Assembly (NCBI RefSeq): GCF_014222285.1
Contig: NZ_JACKZS010000003.1
Location: 42,739 to 106,738 of the forward strand
Direction: 5' to 3'
Origin: Nostoc sp. UCD121
Lineage (GTDB): Bacteria; Cyanobacteriota; Cyanobacteriia; Cyanobacteriales; Nostocaceae
Length of the DNA: 64,000 bases
Every line of letters begins with the position of its first letter. Position 1 is the stretch's first letter. The position numbers were made by a program, and so were the translations under genes. The notes beneath the pieces were generated by a model. That model saw nothing but the letters and a program-made list of their open reading frames with translations, did not search any database and was not told the DNA's origin. Of this stretch, positions 1 to 9,357 are shown in pieces.

Positions 1-378
1 AACTAGCTGTTATGTTAATTAGGAATGAAAAAACAATTCATAATAAGTAATTAAAAGTAGAGCGCAAGTGAATATAAATAAATATTTTTACATCAGTAAG
101 ATTAATTTTTATTCCTTGTTTTTTTGTGAGCAAGCGATTTTGCTCGTAGCTTATTAATCATAAATTAAATAATTACTGATTATGAATTAGTTTGAGTCTG
201 GCGAATATTCATGTGTTATGGAGCTTCAAATGCTTTCAATTTTTCCAACATAAACTAAGTGAAAAACTTCTGAATTTATCTTGGTTGTCAAAAGTTACCT
301 AACTTAGCACTGGATTAAGTAGAAAATATCAGTTTTGAACATCAATCAACCACAGAAATCTACAACATAAAAGGAACT
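1..378. other. AT-rich upstream region without a gene
   Basis: No open frame with a credible start is seen. The last bases before 379 hold a Shine-Dalgarno-like AAGGA. A short GAGCAA/TTGCTC inverted repeat lies near 130-146 but has no correctly placed T-run, so it is not called a terminator. The promoter of the downstream gene presumably lies here; no box could be assigned safely. Confidence 0.5.
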
Positions 379-1200
379 ATGACCATGAAGTCTTTTAATT
401 TATCTAAAACTGTTCTGGCTACTGCTTTTGCCATAAGTTTCGCTTCTGTATCCTTACCTCCTACTGTTTTTGCCCAAAGCGGTGGCTCAGGTAGTGGGGG
501 GTCTAGTAGTGGCAGTAGTTCAGGTACTGGAACTACTGGTACTGGTTCAGGTACTGGAACTACAGGCACTGGCTCAGGTTCTGGGTTAGGTACTGGCTCA
601 GGTACTGGAACTACAGGCACTGGCTCAGGTACTGGAACAACAGGCACTGGCTCAGGTTCTGATGCTACAGGAAGTGGTTTAGGTACTGGAACAACAGGCA
701 CTGGCTCAGGTTCTGGAACTACAGGTTCTGGTTTAGGTACTGGAACAACAGGCACTGGCTCAGGTTCTGATGCTACAGGAAGTGGTTTAGGTACTGGAAC
801 AACAGGTACTGGCTCAGGTTCTGGAACTACGGGTACTGGTTCAGGTTCTGGCTTAGGTACTGGAACAACAGGTACTGGCTCAGGTTCTGATGCTACAGGA
901 AGTGGTTTAGGTACTGGAACAACAGGCACTGGCTCAGGTACTGATACCACAGGCACTGGAACTACAAGTACTGGCTCAGGTACTGGTACAACAGGTACTG
1001 GTACAACAGGTACTGACACTACAGGTACTAACAGAAACGCAGGTGTTACAACTTCCCAAAGAACTGAAGATCGCGGTTTCGATTGGGGTTGGCTAGGTTT
1101 ACTTGGTCTAGCCGGTTTAGCAGGCCTGGCTCGTAATCGTGATAATAAAGTCCGGGCTTATAACGATCCTAATGAAGTAACGGGTACTCGTTCTAGATAG
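379..1200 (+). CDS. Secreted Gly/Ser/Thr-repeat protein with C-terminal WGxxGxxGL motif
   Basis: Residues 1-32 form a Sec-type signal peptide ending in VFA. Residues 34-220 are almost only Gly, Ser and Thr, in short degenerate units such as [12 protein letters not shown], some carrying [10 protein letters not shown]. Residues around 236-255 form a Trp-Gly start followed by [11 protein letters not shown] and then Arg/Lys, the arrangement of small cyanobacterial WGxxGxxG proteins, probably a membrane or surface anchor. An AAGGA box sits 5 bases before the chosen ATG; a second ATG lies two codons later. The repeat DNA is nearly periodic, so length probably varies between strains. Function is unknown; a cell-surface or sheath role is inferred only from composition. 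Confidence 0.8.
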   Translation: MTMKSFNLSKTVLATAFAISFASVSLPPTVFAQSGGSGSGGSSSGSSSGTGTTGTGSGTGTTGTGSGSGLGTGSGTGTTGTGSGTGTTGTGSGSDATGSGLGTGTTGTGSGSGTTGSGLGTGTTGTGSGSDATGSGLGTGTTGTGSGSGTTGTGSGSGLGTGTTGTGSGSDATGSGLGTGTTGTGSGTDTTGTGTTSTGSGTGTTGTGTTGTDTTGTNRNAGVTTSQRTEDRGFDWGWLGLLGLAGLAGLARNRDNKVRAYNDPNEVTGTRSR

Positions 1201-1263
1201 TATTCACTACATTCTAGAAATCGTACAACTCTTGTTTTTGTCAACTTCAGGTTAGGTCAGTAG

Positions 1264-1293
1264 GGGCACAATATATTGATATTGCGCCCTTTT
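1264..1293 (+). terminator. Intrinsic terminator after the Gly-rich gene
   Basis: GGGCACAATAT pairs with ATATTGCGCCC across an ATTG loop with one mismatch, followed by TTTT. It lies between two converging genes. Confidence 0.6.
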
Positions 1294-1311
1294 AATTACA
1301 TCCCAGGTTAC

Positions 1312-3375
1312 TCAAATCAAACTACTGCCTTGCCCAATGAAAATTATATTTGCCAAAACTTGTATTTTTGTTAGCGCCCGCACCAGACGTTGAGCCTGAT
1401 GTTTATAAAGTGGTATTGGCAATACTCCAGGCAAATTATTCATCCATTGCCTAGCAGTAGCTAAACTACATCCTGTAATCAAAACTATTTCTTCAGCACC
1501 ATAGACAACAGCATTTGTAGTCAAAGCTTTCTCGATCTCCACCTGCCAAAGGCGAGGCAGCATTTCACCCCATTCGATTCGCTGCAAACTACTGCTTGTG
1601 GCTAAAACAATCAAGCGATCGCCAGCATAAAGCTTAACATCATACCAGGGCATTAAGGAGTAATTATCTCGCCGATATTTATGGTAGAGAATCGGCACAA
1701 CACTATAGCCAGATGCTATTTCAGATAGAAGCAACCCATTCAGGGTATCGCCATCTTCAATCTTGTATTCCGTCACCATGACTATTTGCTCGCTCAAGTG
1801 AAACAAGCTCAAAACATTTTCCCCAAAGGCAGCACAAGCAAAGACTTCCGCAGATAAAGCCGCGCCACATAAAACTTGGGCATAGGGAAACAGAGGAGCG
1901 ATATTATCACTAAAATGACGATCTTGAGAGCGGAGAATCAAGCTAGTGGTGGGGTTCATTCCATGAGCCATCAAACCAATTTCTAGATTTTCCATATTAT
2001 CGTCCCCCACTAAAACGATACTTTTAGCACGGGATAGATTCACCTTAGCTAGTGCTTCGGTAGCATTGCCAATAATCAGGGGTATATCTGGTAAAGTGCC
2101 TGGTTCGAGAGTGGTAGTATGAATTCCTACTAACGGCTGATTGAGTTCTTGCAAAAGAGCAGCAACTTTCTGTCCCAAGCGATTTAAGCCAATAATTACT
2201 ACATGGTTGCGTTGTGGTATGGGAGGACGAGACTTGAAAAACTGGAATCTGGAAGTGACAAGAGCATCAGTTACCAGTGCATATAATACTCCCACGAAAG
2301 CTTGACCTGTCAACGTGAGTCCCAGACTAAAGAACCGCAACCACCAAGGGATACGATCTGATGGTTCAGATTGCGAGCTAAACTCAACACCGCCAAATAA
2401 ATCTCCGTATCCTCCCAAGAGCAAGACTGCTGTTGCATAGAAAGCTTCTTGCAGGGTGATGTCAGGATAATACAAGCGGTAAAGAATAATTCCAACGAAC
2501 CACAAAATAAGTACAGTAATCCCATAAATTGTTGCAATTCGCCGAATTTGATTTTGGCTTTGGTAGTAAGATTGCCAAAATTGTAATATTTTTTGCTTAA
2601 GATTCTTCGCTGTGATGCCTTGAAGAAACTCTTGCCACTGCCAACTTTGGCCATGAGATTTATTTGTATATTGCTCAGAGAAAGCCAATTCGTATGCAAC
2701 ATCAATGTAAACGAGTGTGTCTCCTACCTGCACTTCTGCTTCTGGGTTCCATCCAAACAATTCTTTGAGGGGATCGGATGAAACGGTTGTGTGACTCAAA
2801 ATGCGGCGAGTTGTGAGATTGAGTCTATGTACTGGCTTGCCATTGCACCAGCTATCCTTCGCTTGTACTTGGTGCTTGATTATTTGCAATAGTTGCCCTT
2901 CTAAAGTAAAGTAACCAATGGCTTCAGATCCGAGAGATGCTAAAGCAAAGGCATGAGCAGAGAGATGGGTAGGCTCAAAGGCAACAAAATTGCCTAAGTT
3001 TTCGGACAAAAGTTTGTTGAAATTTTGTTTGTCAGAACGTACAATCAGGCGAACGTGCGGATTAAGTCGCCGTGCTGCAAACGCTGCTTCTATATTTATC
3101 CGCTCATTTCTTGTGACTAAAAGTATTGAACGACATTGCTTTATACCTGCCTGCTCTAAAACACTTGGTTGGCGGCAGTCTCCGATGATTAATTTTTCTA
3201 GTAAGCTTGGTACTTCTGGGACTTCCCAATGTTCGAGTTGTACATCGTCAATGGCGTTAACTTTAACGTCGTACTCCTTTAAGACTGCAACACAATGTTG
3301 TCCTAAACTTTGGAGTCCGCATACTAAGAAAAGGTCTTGGGATTTTTTGGGATTGGTGCTAGGAGGAGGATGCAC
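1312..3375 (-). CDS. Potassium channel protein with RCK domains on both sides of the pore
   Basis: Two Rossmann-type TrkA_N/RCK domains are visible, each starting with a GxxxxG nucleotide motif (VCGLQSLGQ near residue 19; IIGLNRLGQ near 398). Between them lie a membrane helix (about 278-300), a pore-helix segment with GYGD at residues 322-325, and a second long helix (about 345-372). GYGD is the K+ selectivity filter signature, so this is a two-helix K+ channel subunit and not a Trk accessory protein. TrkA_C-like segments follow each Rossmann domain, and about 80 further C-terminal residues are unassigned. At 687 residues it is long for the family. Role inferred: nucleotide- or ion-gated K+ flux at the inner membrane. 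Confidence 0.82.
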   Translation of the reverse strand: MHPPPSTNPKKSQDLFLVCGLQSLGQHCVAVLKEYDVKVNAIDDVQLEHWEVPEVPSLLEKLIIGDCRQPSVLEQAGIKQCRSILLVTRNERINIEAAFAARRLNPHVRLIVRSDKQNFNKLLSENLGNFVAFEPTHLSAHAFALASLGSEAIGYFTLEGQLLQIIKHQVQAKDSWCNGKPVHRLNLTTRRILSHTTVSSDPLKELFGWNPEAEVQVGDTLVYIDVAYELAFSEQYTNKSHGQSWQWQEFLQGITAKNLKQKILQFWQSYYQSQNQIRRIATIYGITVLILWFVGIILYRLYYPDITLQEAFYATAVLLLGGYGDLFGGVEFSSQSEPSDRIPWWLRFFSLGLTLTGQAFVGVLYALVTDALVTSRFQFFKSRPPIPQRNHVVIIGLNRLGQKVAALLQELNQPLVGIHTTTLEPGTLPDIPLIIGNATEALAKVNLSRAKSIVLVGDDNMENLEIGLMAHGMNPTTSLILRSQDRHFSDNIAPLFPYAQVLCGAALSAEVFACAAFGENVLSLFHLSEQIVMVTEYKIEDGDTLNGLLLSEIASGYSVVPILYHKYRRDNYSLMPWYDVKLYAGDRLIVLATSSSLQRIEWGEMLPRLWQVEIEKALTTNAVVYGAEEIVLITGCSLATARQWMNNLPGVLPIPLYKHQAQRLVRALTKIQVLANIIFIGQGSSLI

Positions 3376-3508
3376 TTTCTGTTGATGGCAGCATTCAATA
3401 CTGCTAACAGTACGTGTTTGCTAGGATTATATCTTACCGTTCGCGCGATCGCATGAATTCGGCATAAGGCATTGGGCAATATGTGTTACTTGATGTGGGA
3501 GTTGAGGA

Positions 3509-3994
3509 ATGGAAAGGGAGAGAGTTACTGTAGAAGAATTTCTCAGACGTTACGCTGCTGGGGAGCGAGATTTCCAGCAGATCCTTTTAGAATACGCTGA
3601 CTTGAGTGGGGCTGAACTGAAAGGTATTAGTCTCAGAGGCGCTCAATTTTCTTATGTCAACTTGAGTAGTATTAAGTTATGGGATTGCAATTTGAAAGCT
3701 CAGTTCATTTACTGTAACTTTAGGGATGCTCTTATCAAGAATTGTGACTTGGAATGGGCTTGGTTTTATGACTGTGATTTGAGAGGGGCTAATATAAGGC
3801 TATGCGATGTGACTAGTACTCATTTTATCAGAGTCAACCTTCAAGGTGCTACACGGAGTAACTCAGGCAAAGATCCTTGTGAGTACTGGGACGTTGTTCG
3901 GGAAGACGGAGTTTTCGTCCCTGGTTTTACCCTCGATCTTTATATCGCTGAACGCATTGCTGAAAGCAAAACTAGAGGGAATGACGTTTTCTGA
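3509..3994 (+). CDS. Pentapeptide-repeat protein
   Basis: Residues about 25-115 hold roughly ten A(D/N)LxX-type five-residue units (ADLSG, ANIRL, VNLQG), predicting a right-handed quadrilateral beta-helix. The N-terminal 24 residues and the last 45 (DPCEYWDVVREDG onward) lie outside the repeats. There is no signal peptide, so a cytoplasmic location is likely. Such proteins are very common in cyanobacteria and mostly of unknown function. The gene is isolated: the K+ channel gene is divergent and nagB converges. Confidence 0.85.
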   Translation: MERERVTVEEFLRRYAAGERDFQQILLEYADLSGAELKGISLRGAQFSYVNLSSIKLWDCNLKAQFIYCNFRDALIKNCDLEWAWFYDCDLRGANIRLCDVTSTHFIRVNLQGATRSNSGKDPCEYWDVVREDGVFVPGFTLDLYIAERIAESKTRGNDVF

Positions 3995-4135
3995 CCATGT
4001 AAAGGGTTGCTTTTGAATAATATCCTGAATTTATTTAGGAACATTTGACAAAAAGTCATAGTGAATTCCACAAACTTGATGTTTGATACATCACCAAAAA
4101 CTTTTAAAACATCTTCTGAGAATTCAGAGAGAAGT

Positions 4136-4909
4136 TCAAGAAAGCAAACTAGCAGAATTGACATCCAAAAATAACGTAGCTTGGGATTGTTGACGAAGAA
4201 TAGAAGCCGGGCAATCTGTACTTATAGCTCCTTGCAACATTTCTTTTACCACATTCGCTTTACGTTTTTCTGGAGCCAGACAGATAATTTTTTTAGCTGA
4301 ACAAATCGCCGATATGGTGATAGTAAAAGCATATTGTGGAACAGTTTCTAGATTTGGAAAGTGACCCGTGCTTACTTGTTGCTGACGGTTCACTGTATCC
4401 AGTTTTACTAGTTTCACACTATAAGGATCTTGAAAATTTGCTACTGCTGGATCGTTAAAAGCCAAATGTCCATTTTCGCCAATACCAAGACAGCATAAGT
4501 CTATTGGTTGTGCTTGCAATAGTTTGGTGTAGCGATCGCACTCGTTTACTGGTTGCAGTGTATCACCTTCTATATAGTGAAATACTTTAGGGACAACCAG
4601 CTTCTCTACACGTTCTCGCATATAGCGCCGGAAACTCGCAGAATGGTCAGCAGTAATTCCCAAATATTCATCTAGATGGAACAGAATAATCCGCGACCAA
4701 TCTACACCACCCAATGCAATCAAAGCATCGAGAAATTTGAGTTGGGAGTTACCTGTGGCTAACAATACAGCAGCTGTATCCTGTTGTTTGAGAACTTGCT
4801 GTAAATGCTTTTGGGCGATTTCGGCAACATCTTGGGCCATTTCGACTTCAGAGTTATAAATCTGCACCAGTAAATCATCAACGCGAAAAAAGTTTGTAGC
4901 GGCTAGCAT
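4136..4909 (-). CDS. nagB: Glucosamine-6-phosphate deaminase family protein
   Basis: The 257-residue product has the NagB/6-phosphogluconolactonase fold. VLLATGNS near residue 50 is the phosphate-binding loop, HLDEY near 78 carries the family Asp-Glu pair, and GIGENGHLAFNDP near 143 contains the catalytic His region typical of GlcN6P deaminase and not of 6-phosphogluconolactonase. Length fits. The reaction is GlcN6P to fructose-6-phosphate plus ammonia in the cytoplasm. No nagA is adjacent; the divergent neighbour is a HAD phosphatase, and a link to sugar-phosphate metabolism is only inferred. Confidence 0.88.
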   Translation of the reverse strand: MLAATNFFRVDDLLVQIYNSEVEMAQDVAEIAQKHLQQVLKQQDTAAVLLATGNSQLKFLDALIALGGVDWSRIILFHLDEYLGITADHSASFRRYMRERVEKLVVPKVFHYIEGDTLQPVNECDRYTKLLQAQPIDLCCLGIGENGHLAFNDPAVANFQDPYSVKLVKLDTVNRQQQVSTGHFPNLETVPQYAFTITISAICSAKKIICLAPEKRKANVVKEMLQGAISTDCPASILRQQSQATLFLDVNSASLLS

Positions 4910-5104
4910 TTGCTTACACAGAAGGTTATCAATTATACGGTAGTTTCTTGAGAAGCTCTACCTGTCTACCTTGACATGGCTTATTCAGTATAGATTTTAG
5001 GATTTAGCAGATTAATTTATCGCTTTTTGCGCTGTATAAAGGCAAAAAAACAATGTAAACTATTTAAATTAAGTTAACAATTATTTACATTTTACCAAAA
5101 AATC

Positions 5105-5791
5105 ATGCTAGCTGCAATTCTCTTTGACCTCGACGGCACTATTGTCAATACTGACCCTATACACTACCGAGCTTGGCAGGAAATGCTGCTAAATTATGGC
5201 ATAGAAATTGACGAAACATTTTATAAATCCCGAATTAGTGGACGCTTAAATCCAGAAATTGTTAAGGACATTTTGCCACAATTATCAACCACAGAAGGGC
5301 AGAAATTTGCAGACGAAAAAGAGGCGTTTTTCCGCAAACTCGCCTCGAATCTTAAACCATTGGATGGATTTTCTGAGCTAATAGCATGGACGGAGACACA
5401 TCAATTAAAGCGGGCATTAGTAACTAATGCACCTAGATTAAATGCAGAATTTATGCTAGAAGTATTGGGAATAAAAGAAGCTTTCCATACGGTTGTTGTA
5501 GCGGATGATTGTGTAGCAGGTAAACCTGACCCTGCACCCTACCTAGTCGCCCTGAATAACTTGGCGATTACAGCAGAGGAAGCGATCGCATTAGAAGACT
5601 CTCCCTCTGGTATTCGGGCGGCAGTGAGCGCAGATATCCGCACTATTGGCATCGCTTCTACCCACGATCCGCAAGTTTTACAAGAAGTCGGCGCATTTAT
5701 GGCAATTCCAGATTTTACTGATTTGCAGTTGTGGACATTGCTTAACTCACTGATTGAGCCAGATTTAAGTGCGATCGCTTCTAACCTATAA
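5105..5791 (+). CDS. HAD-family sugar-phosphatase / beta-phosphoglucomutase-like protein
   Basis: Motif I FDLDGTIVNTDP (nucleophile Asp and acid/base Asp) is at residues 7-18, motif II LVTNAP near 116, motif III GKPDP near 143 and motif IV ALEDSPSG near 165. The helical cap between motifs I and II is of the phosphoglucomutase subclass (C1). At 228 residues it is full length. The substrate cannot be told; the family includes beta-phosphoglucomutases and broad sugar phosphatases. It is transcribed divergently from nagB across about 195 bp. Confidence 0.88.
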   Translation: MLAAILFDLDGTIVNTDPIHYRAWQEMLLNYGIEIDETFYKSRISGRLNPEIVKDILPQLSTTEGQKFADEKEAFFRKLASNLKPLDGFSELIAWTETHQLKRALVTNAPRLNAEFMLEVLGIKEAFHTVVVADDCVAGKPDPAPYLVALNNLAITAEEAIALEDSPSGIRAAVSADIRTIGIASTHDPQVLQEVGAFMAIPDFTDLQLWTLLNSLIEPDLSAIASNL

Positions 5792-5808
5792 ACGCAAAAT
5801 CCGAGAAT

Positions 5809-5836
5809 GTAGAGATGCGAATTTTTGCATCTCTAC
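5809..5836. terminator. Hairpin between converging genes
   Basis: GTAGAGATGC and GCATCTCTAC form a perfect 10-bp stem around an AATTTTTT-type loop. A T-rich tract follows on the plus strand and the stem abuts the stop codon of the converging padR gene, so it may act in both directions. Confidence 0.6.
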
Positions 5837-6463
5837 TTATTTTTCCGCCAGAATCGTGTGAATTTCCCGTTTAACTTGCTCTAAAAGCTCACGAACCCGA
5901 TTTATTCGCTCCACATTGCCACTACGAGCAACCTGTACTACAACAGCAGCTAATTCTGTTGCAGCATTCCGCAACTCCATAAACTCTTGGGGCTTACCTT
6001 TCACGAAACTTTTGACGGTATCCCAAGGAGAGTCTGAAGTTTCTTGTTGGGCACGTTCTGCCAATAATTTTCTACCTTCATCGGTAATCGTGTAAATCCG
6101 CTTGCCACCTTCCTGGGCGCTCTTGAGATAACCACCTTCCTCCAGTAATTGGAGTGTGGGATACACTGAGCCAGGACTGAGGCGACGGAAACCACCATAA
6201 CGAGTTTCCATCTCTTTAATTAGGTCGTAACCATGACTAGGATGCTCGGATAACAATTCCAGCAGGATGAACTTGATGTCACCCCGACGAGTCCGATGTT
6301 CATCTCCCCAACCACGACCAAACATTTCATTACCAAAGTGTTTGTCATGATCTCTACCATGATGCCTACCATGCCCAAACCAAGACCTGACAAGCAAGAA
6401 ATCGTCTTCGTTAACTCCTGCCCATGCAGGTGTACCAAAGCGTGAACGAAAGTGTCTAAACAT
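5837..6463 (-). CDS. PadR-family transcriptional regulator with His-rich N-terminus
   Basis: Residues about 65-140 form a PadR winged helix: LLELLSEHPSHGYDLIKEM, then RLSPGSVYPTLQLLEEGGYL and the wing GGKRIYTITDEG. A predicted dimerisation helix bundle follows to residue 208. Residues 30-45 are rich in His, Asp and Arg (GHGRHHGRDHDKH), a possible metal- or anion-binding tail; this is inference. PadR proteins are usually repressors that respond to small ligands. The palindromes at 6496-6530, just upstream of its start, suggest autorepression. No co-transcribed efflux pump or target gene is adjacent, which is unusual for the family. Confidence 0.88.
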   Translation of the reverse strand: MFRHFRSRFGTPAWAGVNEDDFLLVRSWFGHGRHHGRDHDKHFGNEMFGRGWGDEHRTRRGDIKFILLELLSEHPSHGYDLIKEMETRYGGFRRLSPGSVYPTLQLLEEGGYLKSAQEGGKRIYTITDEGRKLLAERAQQETSDSPWDTVKSFVKGKPQEFMELRNAATELAAVVVQVARSGNVERINRVRELLEQVKREIHTILAEK

Positions 6464-6495
6464 AAATCAATCTCAAATCAACTTTCTCTAATATA

Positions 6496-6530
6496 CGATA
6501 TATCGGAATATATCGCGATATATCGGAATA
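6496..6530. promoter_or_regulatory. Operator-like palindrome cluster upstream of padR
   Basis: CGATATATCGGAATA occurs twice (6496-6510 and 6516-6530), 20 bp or about two helical turns apart. Between and overlapping them is the perfect 16-bp palindrome ATATATCGCGATATAT (6508-6523). The cluster lies 33-67 bp upstream of the PadR start codon, where PadR repressors commonly bind their own promoters. Autoregulation is inferred. Confidence 0.6.
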
Positions 6531-6643
6531 GAATTTTGATGAAGATTTTTGAAGTAAGCAATTGTGCCAACGCAAAGCTTCCAAAGGGAGAAGACTCGCT
6601 CATAGCGTTGCTATCAATACAGTTCAGATAAGACCAAAACACT

Positions 6644-6672
6644 TGTAGAGACGGCGATTGATCGCGTCTCTT
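6644..6672. repeat. Dispersed hairpin at the 3' end of the AraC gene
   Basis: TAGAGACG ... CGTCTCTTA forms a stem with one bulge. It resembles the palindrome at 20499-20526 and belongs to a short hairpin family built on GACGCGAT/ATCGCGTC. It overlaps the last codon of the AraC gene and may serve as its terminator. Confidence 0.4.
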
Positions 6673-7603
6673 AGGCTGTGCGTAAACGTTCAATATCCCT
6701 GATCGGCGGCGCACCGAACATACGGGAATATTCGCGGCTGAACTGTGAGGGGCTTTCATAACCCACCTGATAGGCAGCATTCGCTGCATCAGAGTTTTCG
6801 GCAAGCATTAGACGACGTGCTTCTAATAGTCTTAATTGCTTTTGATATTGAAGCGGACTCATCGATGTCACTTTCTTGAAATGGTGATGGAAAGATGAAG
6901 AAGACATACTTGCCTGCCCAGCTAGCTCCTCAACCCGCATCGGCTTTGTAAAATCAGCCTTGATGAGTTTTATTACCTCGGCGATACGCTGCATATTGCT
7001 GCCAGATGTCGCAATTTGGCGAACAGCTTCGCCCTGTTCACCCATTAGAAGGCGATAATAGATTTCGCGGATAATCATCGGTGCAAGAATTGGGATATCC
7101 TGGGGCGTATCCAAAAGCCGTGTCAGTCTCATAGCGCAATCGAGCAACGGTGCATCGATGGTGCTGACAAATAAGCCTCTGACAGAGTTCTTCTTCTCCT
7201 CAATCACACTGGTTTGAGCAGTAATAATATCGCAGAGTTGACGTGGATCTAGATTCAGCTTGAATCCTAAATAGGGTTGCTCTGGGGTTGCCTCAACGAT
7301 AAACGCGCTCAATGGCAAATCAACCGACACTACCAGATATTGAGCCGCGCCATAACGATAGGTTTCCTCACCCAGCAACGCTTCCTTTTTGCCCTGAACA
7401 AGGATGGCGAAGATAGGTTCGCAGACACCTTGTAGTGAGGTGGAAGCAGAAGATTCTCGCTGAAATTCCAGCTGTTCAATAGCTGTTTGATGAAAACCGT
7501 CGCCTTTGCCATCAGTGTGACGAGTGACTAGTGCCGCCAATTCTTGACATTGATGAGCGATCGCACTTTGGTTTATGACTTGGTTGATGATTTTGCTCGT
7601 CAC
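6671..7603 (-). CDS. AraC-family transcriptional regulator
   Basis: An N-terminal AraC_N cupin-like domain (about 30-190; EPIFAILVQGKKEALLGEETYRYG) is followed by two C-terminal helix-turn-helix motifs (about 205-300; MRVEELAGQASMSSSSFHHHFK and AAYQVGYESPSQFSREYSRMFG). Length 310 is typical of the YqhC-like group. It is divergent from the SDR gene at 7769, an arrangement known for AraC-type regulators of oxidoreductases such as YqhC and YqhD. Control of that neighbour, perhaps in response to aldehydes or other electrophiles, is inferred. Confidence 0.9.
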   Translation of the reverse strand: MTSKIINQVINQSAIAHQCQELAALVTRHTDGKGDGFHQTAIEQLEFQRESSASTSLQGVCEPIFAILVQGKKEALLGEETYRYGAAQYLVVSVDLPLSAFIVEATPEQPYLGFKLNLDPRQLCDIITAQTSVIEEKKNSVRGLFVSTIDAPLLDCAMRLTRLLDTPQDIPILAPMIIREIYYRLLMGEQGEAVRQIATSGSNMQRIAEVIKLIKADFTKPMRVEELAGQASMSSSSFHHHFKKVTSMSPLQYQKQLRLLEARRLMLAENSDAANAAYQVGYESPSQFSREYSRMFGAPPIRDIERLRTA

Positions 7604-7768
7604 AATGTTCTTCGATTAATTTAATCATCCTCTTGTAGGCATTGTAGAAGATCAATTTGGAGAATTAGGCAATAAAGCGCGAGGTCTGTGTATTTTAAAC
7701 CTTTGCACTTACTCATACGATGAACACATCCAAAATTTAAATTAACCTCAACAGAGGGAAAAATAACC

Positions 7769-8503
7769 ATGTTAAACGTAGAAAATAAAGTCATTGCGAT
7801 CACTGGAGCCAGTAGCGGCATTGGTGAAGCCACCGCTAAGTTACTCGCTAAAAACGGTGCAAAAGTCGTTCTAGGGGCACGGCGCACCCAAAAGCTAGAA
7901 AAGATTATCGAGGAGATCCGTAACCAGGGTTATATAGCGGAATTCAAAGCGGTGGATGTTGCGAATCGTGAGGATATGAAAGCGTTCATTCACTTCGCCA
8001 AAGATAAATTTGGTCGTGTCGATGTCATCTTCAACAATGCAGGCGTGATGCCCCTATCGCCAATGAATGCCTTGAAAGTCGAGGAATGGGACAACATGAT
8101 CAATGTGAACATCCACGGCGTATTGAATGGTATTGCTGCTGGTTTACCAATCATGGAAACGCAAGGCGGTGGACAGTTTATCAATACCGCCTCCATCGCC
8201 GCGCACATGGTGGGGCCTACCAGCGCGGTTTATTCCGCGACAAAATTTGCTGTTTGGGCCATATCCGATGGATTACGTCAAGAATCGAGAAATATTCGCG
8301 TCACAATAATATCCCCTGGCGTGGTTGAGACTGAACTCGGCTCTGATATCACAGACGAATCAGCAACAGGCTTCTTGAAAGAACTTCGGAAAATCGCACT
8401 GACCCCAGAGGCGATCGCCAGAGCCGTATTATATGCCGTATCCCAACCGGATGATGTTGATGTCAATGAAGTGATTGTCCGCCCGACAGCAAGCCCATTC
8501 TAA
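7769..8503 (+). CDS. Short-chain dehydrogenase/reductase
   Basis: A classical SDR of 244 residues. The cofactor motif GASSGIGE is at 13-20, DV near 62, NNAG near 88, the catalytic Ser in TASIAA near 139, and YSATK near 152-156. ARR after beta-2 near residue 37 suggests NADP(H) preference. The start has AGAGGG upstream. It is probably controlled by the divergent AraC regulator. Substrate unknown. Confidence 0.9.
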   Translation: MLNVENKVIAITGASSGIGEATAKLLAKNGAKVVLGARRTQKLEKIIEEIRNQGYIAEFKAVDVANREDMKAFIHFAKDKFGRVDVIFNNAGVMPLSPMNALKVEEWDNMINVNIHGVLNGIAAGLPIMETQGGGQFINTASIAAHMVGPTSAVYSATKFAVWAISDGLRQESRNIRVTIISPGVVETELGSDITDESATGFLKELRKIALTPEAIARAVLYAVSQPDDVDVNEVIVRPTASPF

Positions 8504-8877
8504 CGCTGCGAGAACATTATGAAAAATAGACAGATGGCGCATTGAAAAAGGCAGAGGGGCAGGGTGCAGAGGAGGGGAATTTTCTCCCTGCTCCCTCTCT
8601 TGGAGCGATCGCGGCAATTATCCCAGCCCAGAGTGGCAGTTAGAAAATACTTGTATTATAAATTGCAGCTTATTAACTTTTATGCCCTATTTTATTTAGC
8701 ACAAAGTATATTTTGTAACATCAAATATACCAGCCTCGGCAGCCATAGCATTTTTAAGTCTAGATTTCAACTCTTCTTAAAAAATTCACGAAAATCAAAT
8801 ATCTAGTAAAAATACGTATGCCATTTTAAGTCTTCTCACTATATGAATAGTAGAATTAGCCCATACAGGAGAAGACA
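8504..8877. other. Intergenic region with purine-rich low-complexity repeat
   Basis: About 8545-8605 holds a GGCAGAGGGGCAGGG-type tract followed by a complementary CTCCCTGCTCCCTCT tract, so it can fold on itself. The rest is AT-rich. A GGAG box precedes the GTG start at 8878. No gene seen. Confidence 0.5.
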
Positions 8878-9357
8878 GTGACACTCTTAAACCAAGCTCA
8901 AGTAGAGCAGCTAAAGGAAATAACCACACATTTACGACAAGTAAGGCAAGAAAAAGCCATACGCATAGAAGAAATTGCCGCTCAAACACTTATTAGAGCA
9001 GGTGTTTTGCACGCTTTAGAAGAAGAACGATTTGAAGAATTACCTGAGCCTATTTTTCTTCAAGGCTTCATTCGTCGCTATGGAGATGCTTTAGGGCTGG
9101 ATGGAAATGCTTTATCACATACTCTTATAAGCAATCCAGTAGTCCGCCAAGATCCCAAGAACGATCATAATAATTCTGACAACAAACCAAATACATACAT
9201 ACCTCTTGTCGTTACCTATATTCTGTTATTAGTAGCTGCATCTGCTGGTCTTTTACACATACTTAATCCACCACAAATTGCATCTGAATCTTTGACTCCA
9301 GAAGTCAATAATCAACAGTCAATAGTCAGCAATACTAACAAATTGTCAGAAAAGTAA
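8878..9357 (+). CDS. RodZ-like helix-turn-helix membrane protein
   Basis: Residues about 13-70 form an HTH_25 (RodZ/YmfM-type) domain: LKEITTHLRQVRQEKAIRIEEIAAQT, then FLQGFIRRYGDALGL. A single membrane helix lies at about 107-127, and the last 30 residues are polar and short. Full RodZ has a larger periplasmic domain, so this is a reduced form at 159 residues. RodZ couples MreB to the membrane in cell-shape control; a similar role here is inferred. The start is GTG, preceded by AGGAG. Confidence 0.75.
   Translation: MTLLNQAQVEQLKEITTHLRQVRQEKAIRIEEIAAQTLIRAGVLHALEEERFEELPEPIFLQGFIRRYGDALGLDGNALSHTLISNPVVRQDPKNDHNNSDNKPNTYIPLVVTYILLLVAASAGLLHILNPPQIASESLTPEVNNQQSIVSNTNKLSEK

Noticed and set aside
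360..1019. 219-codon minus-strand frame rich in Val-Pro
   Set aside because: It is the reverse reading of the Gly/Ser/Thr repeat gene; the repeats keep it free of stops. It has no start context or family.
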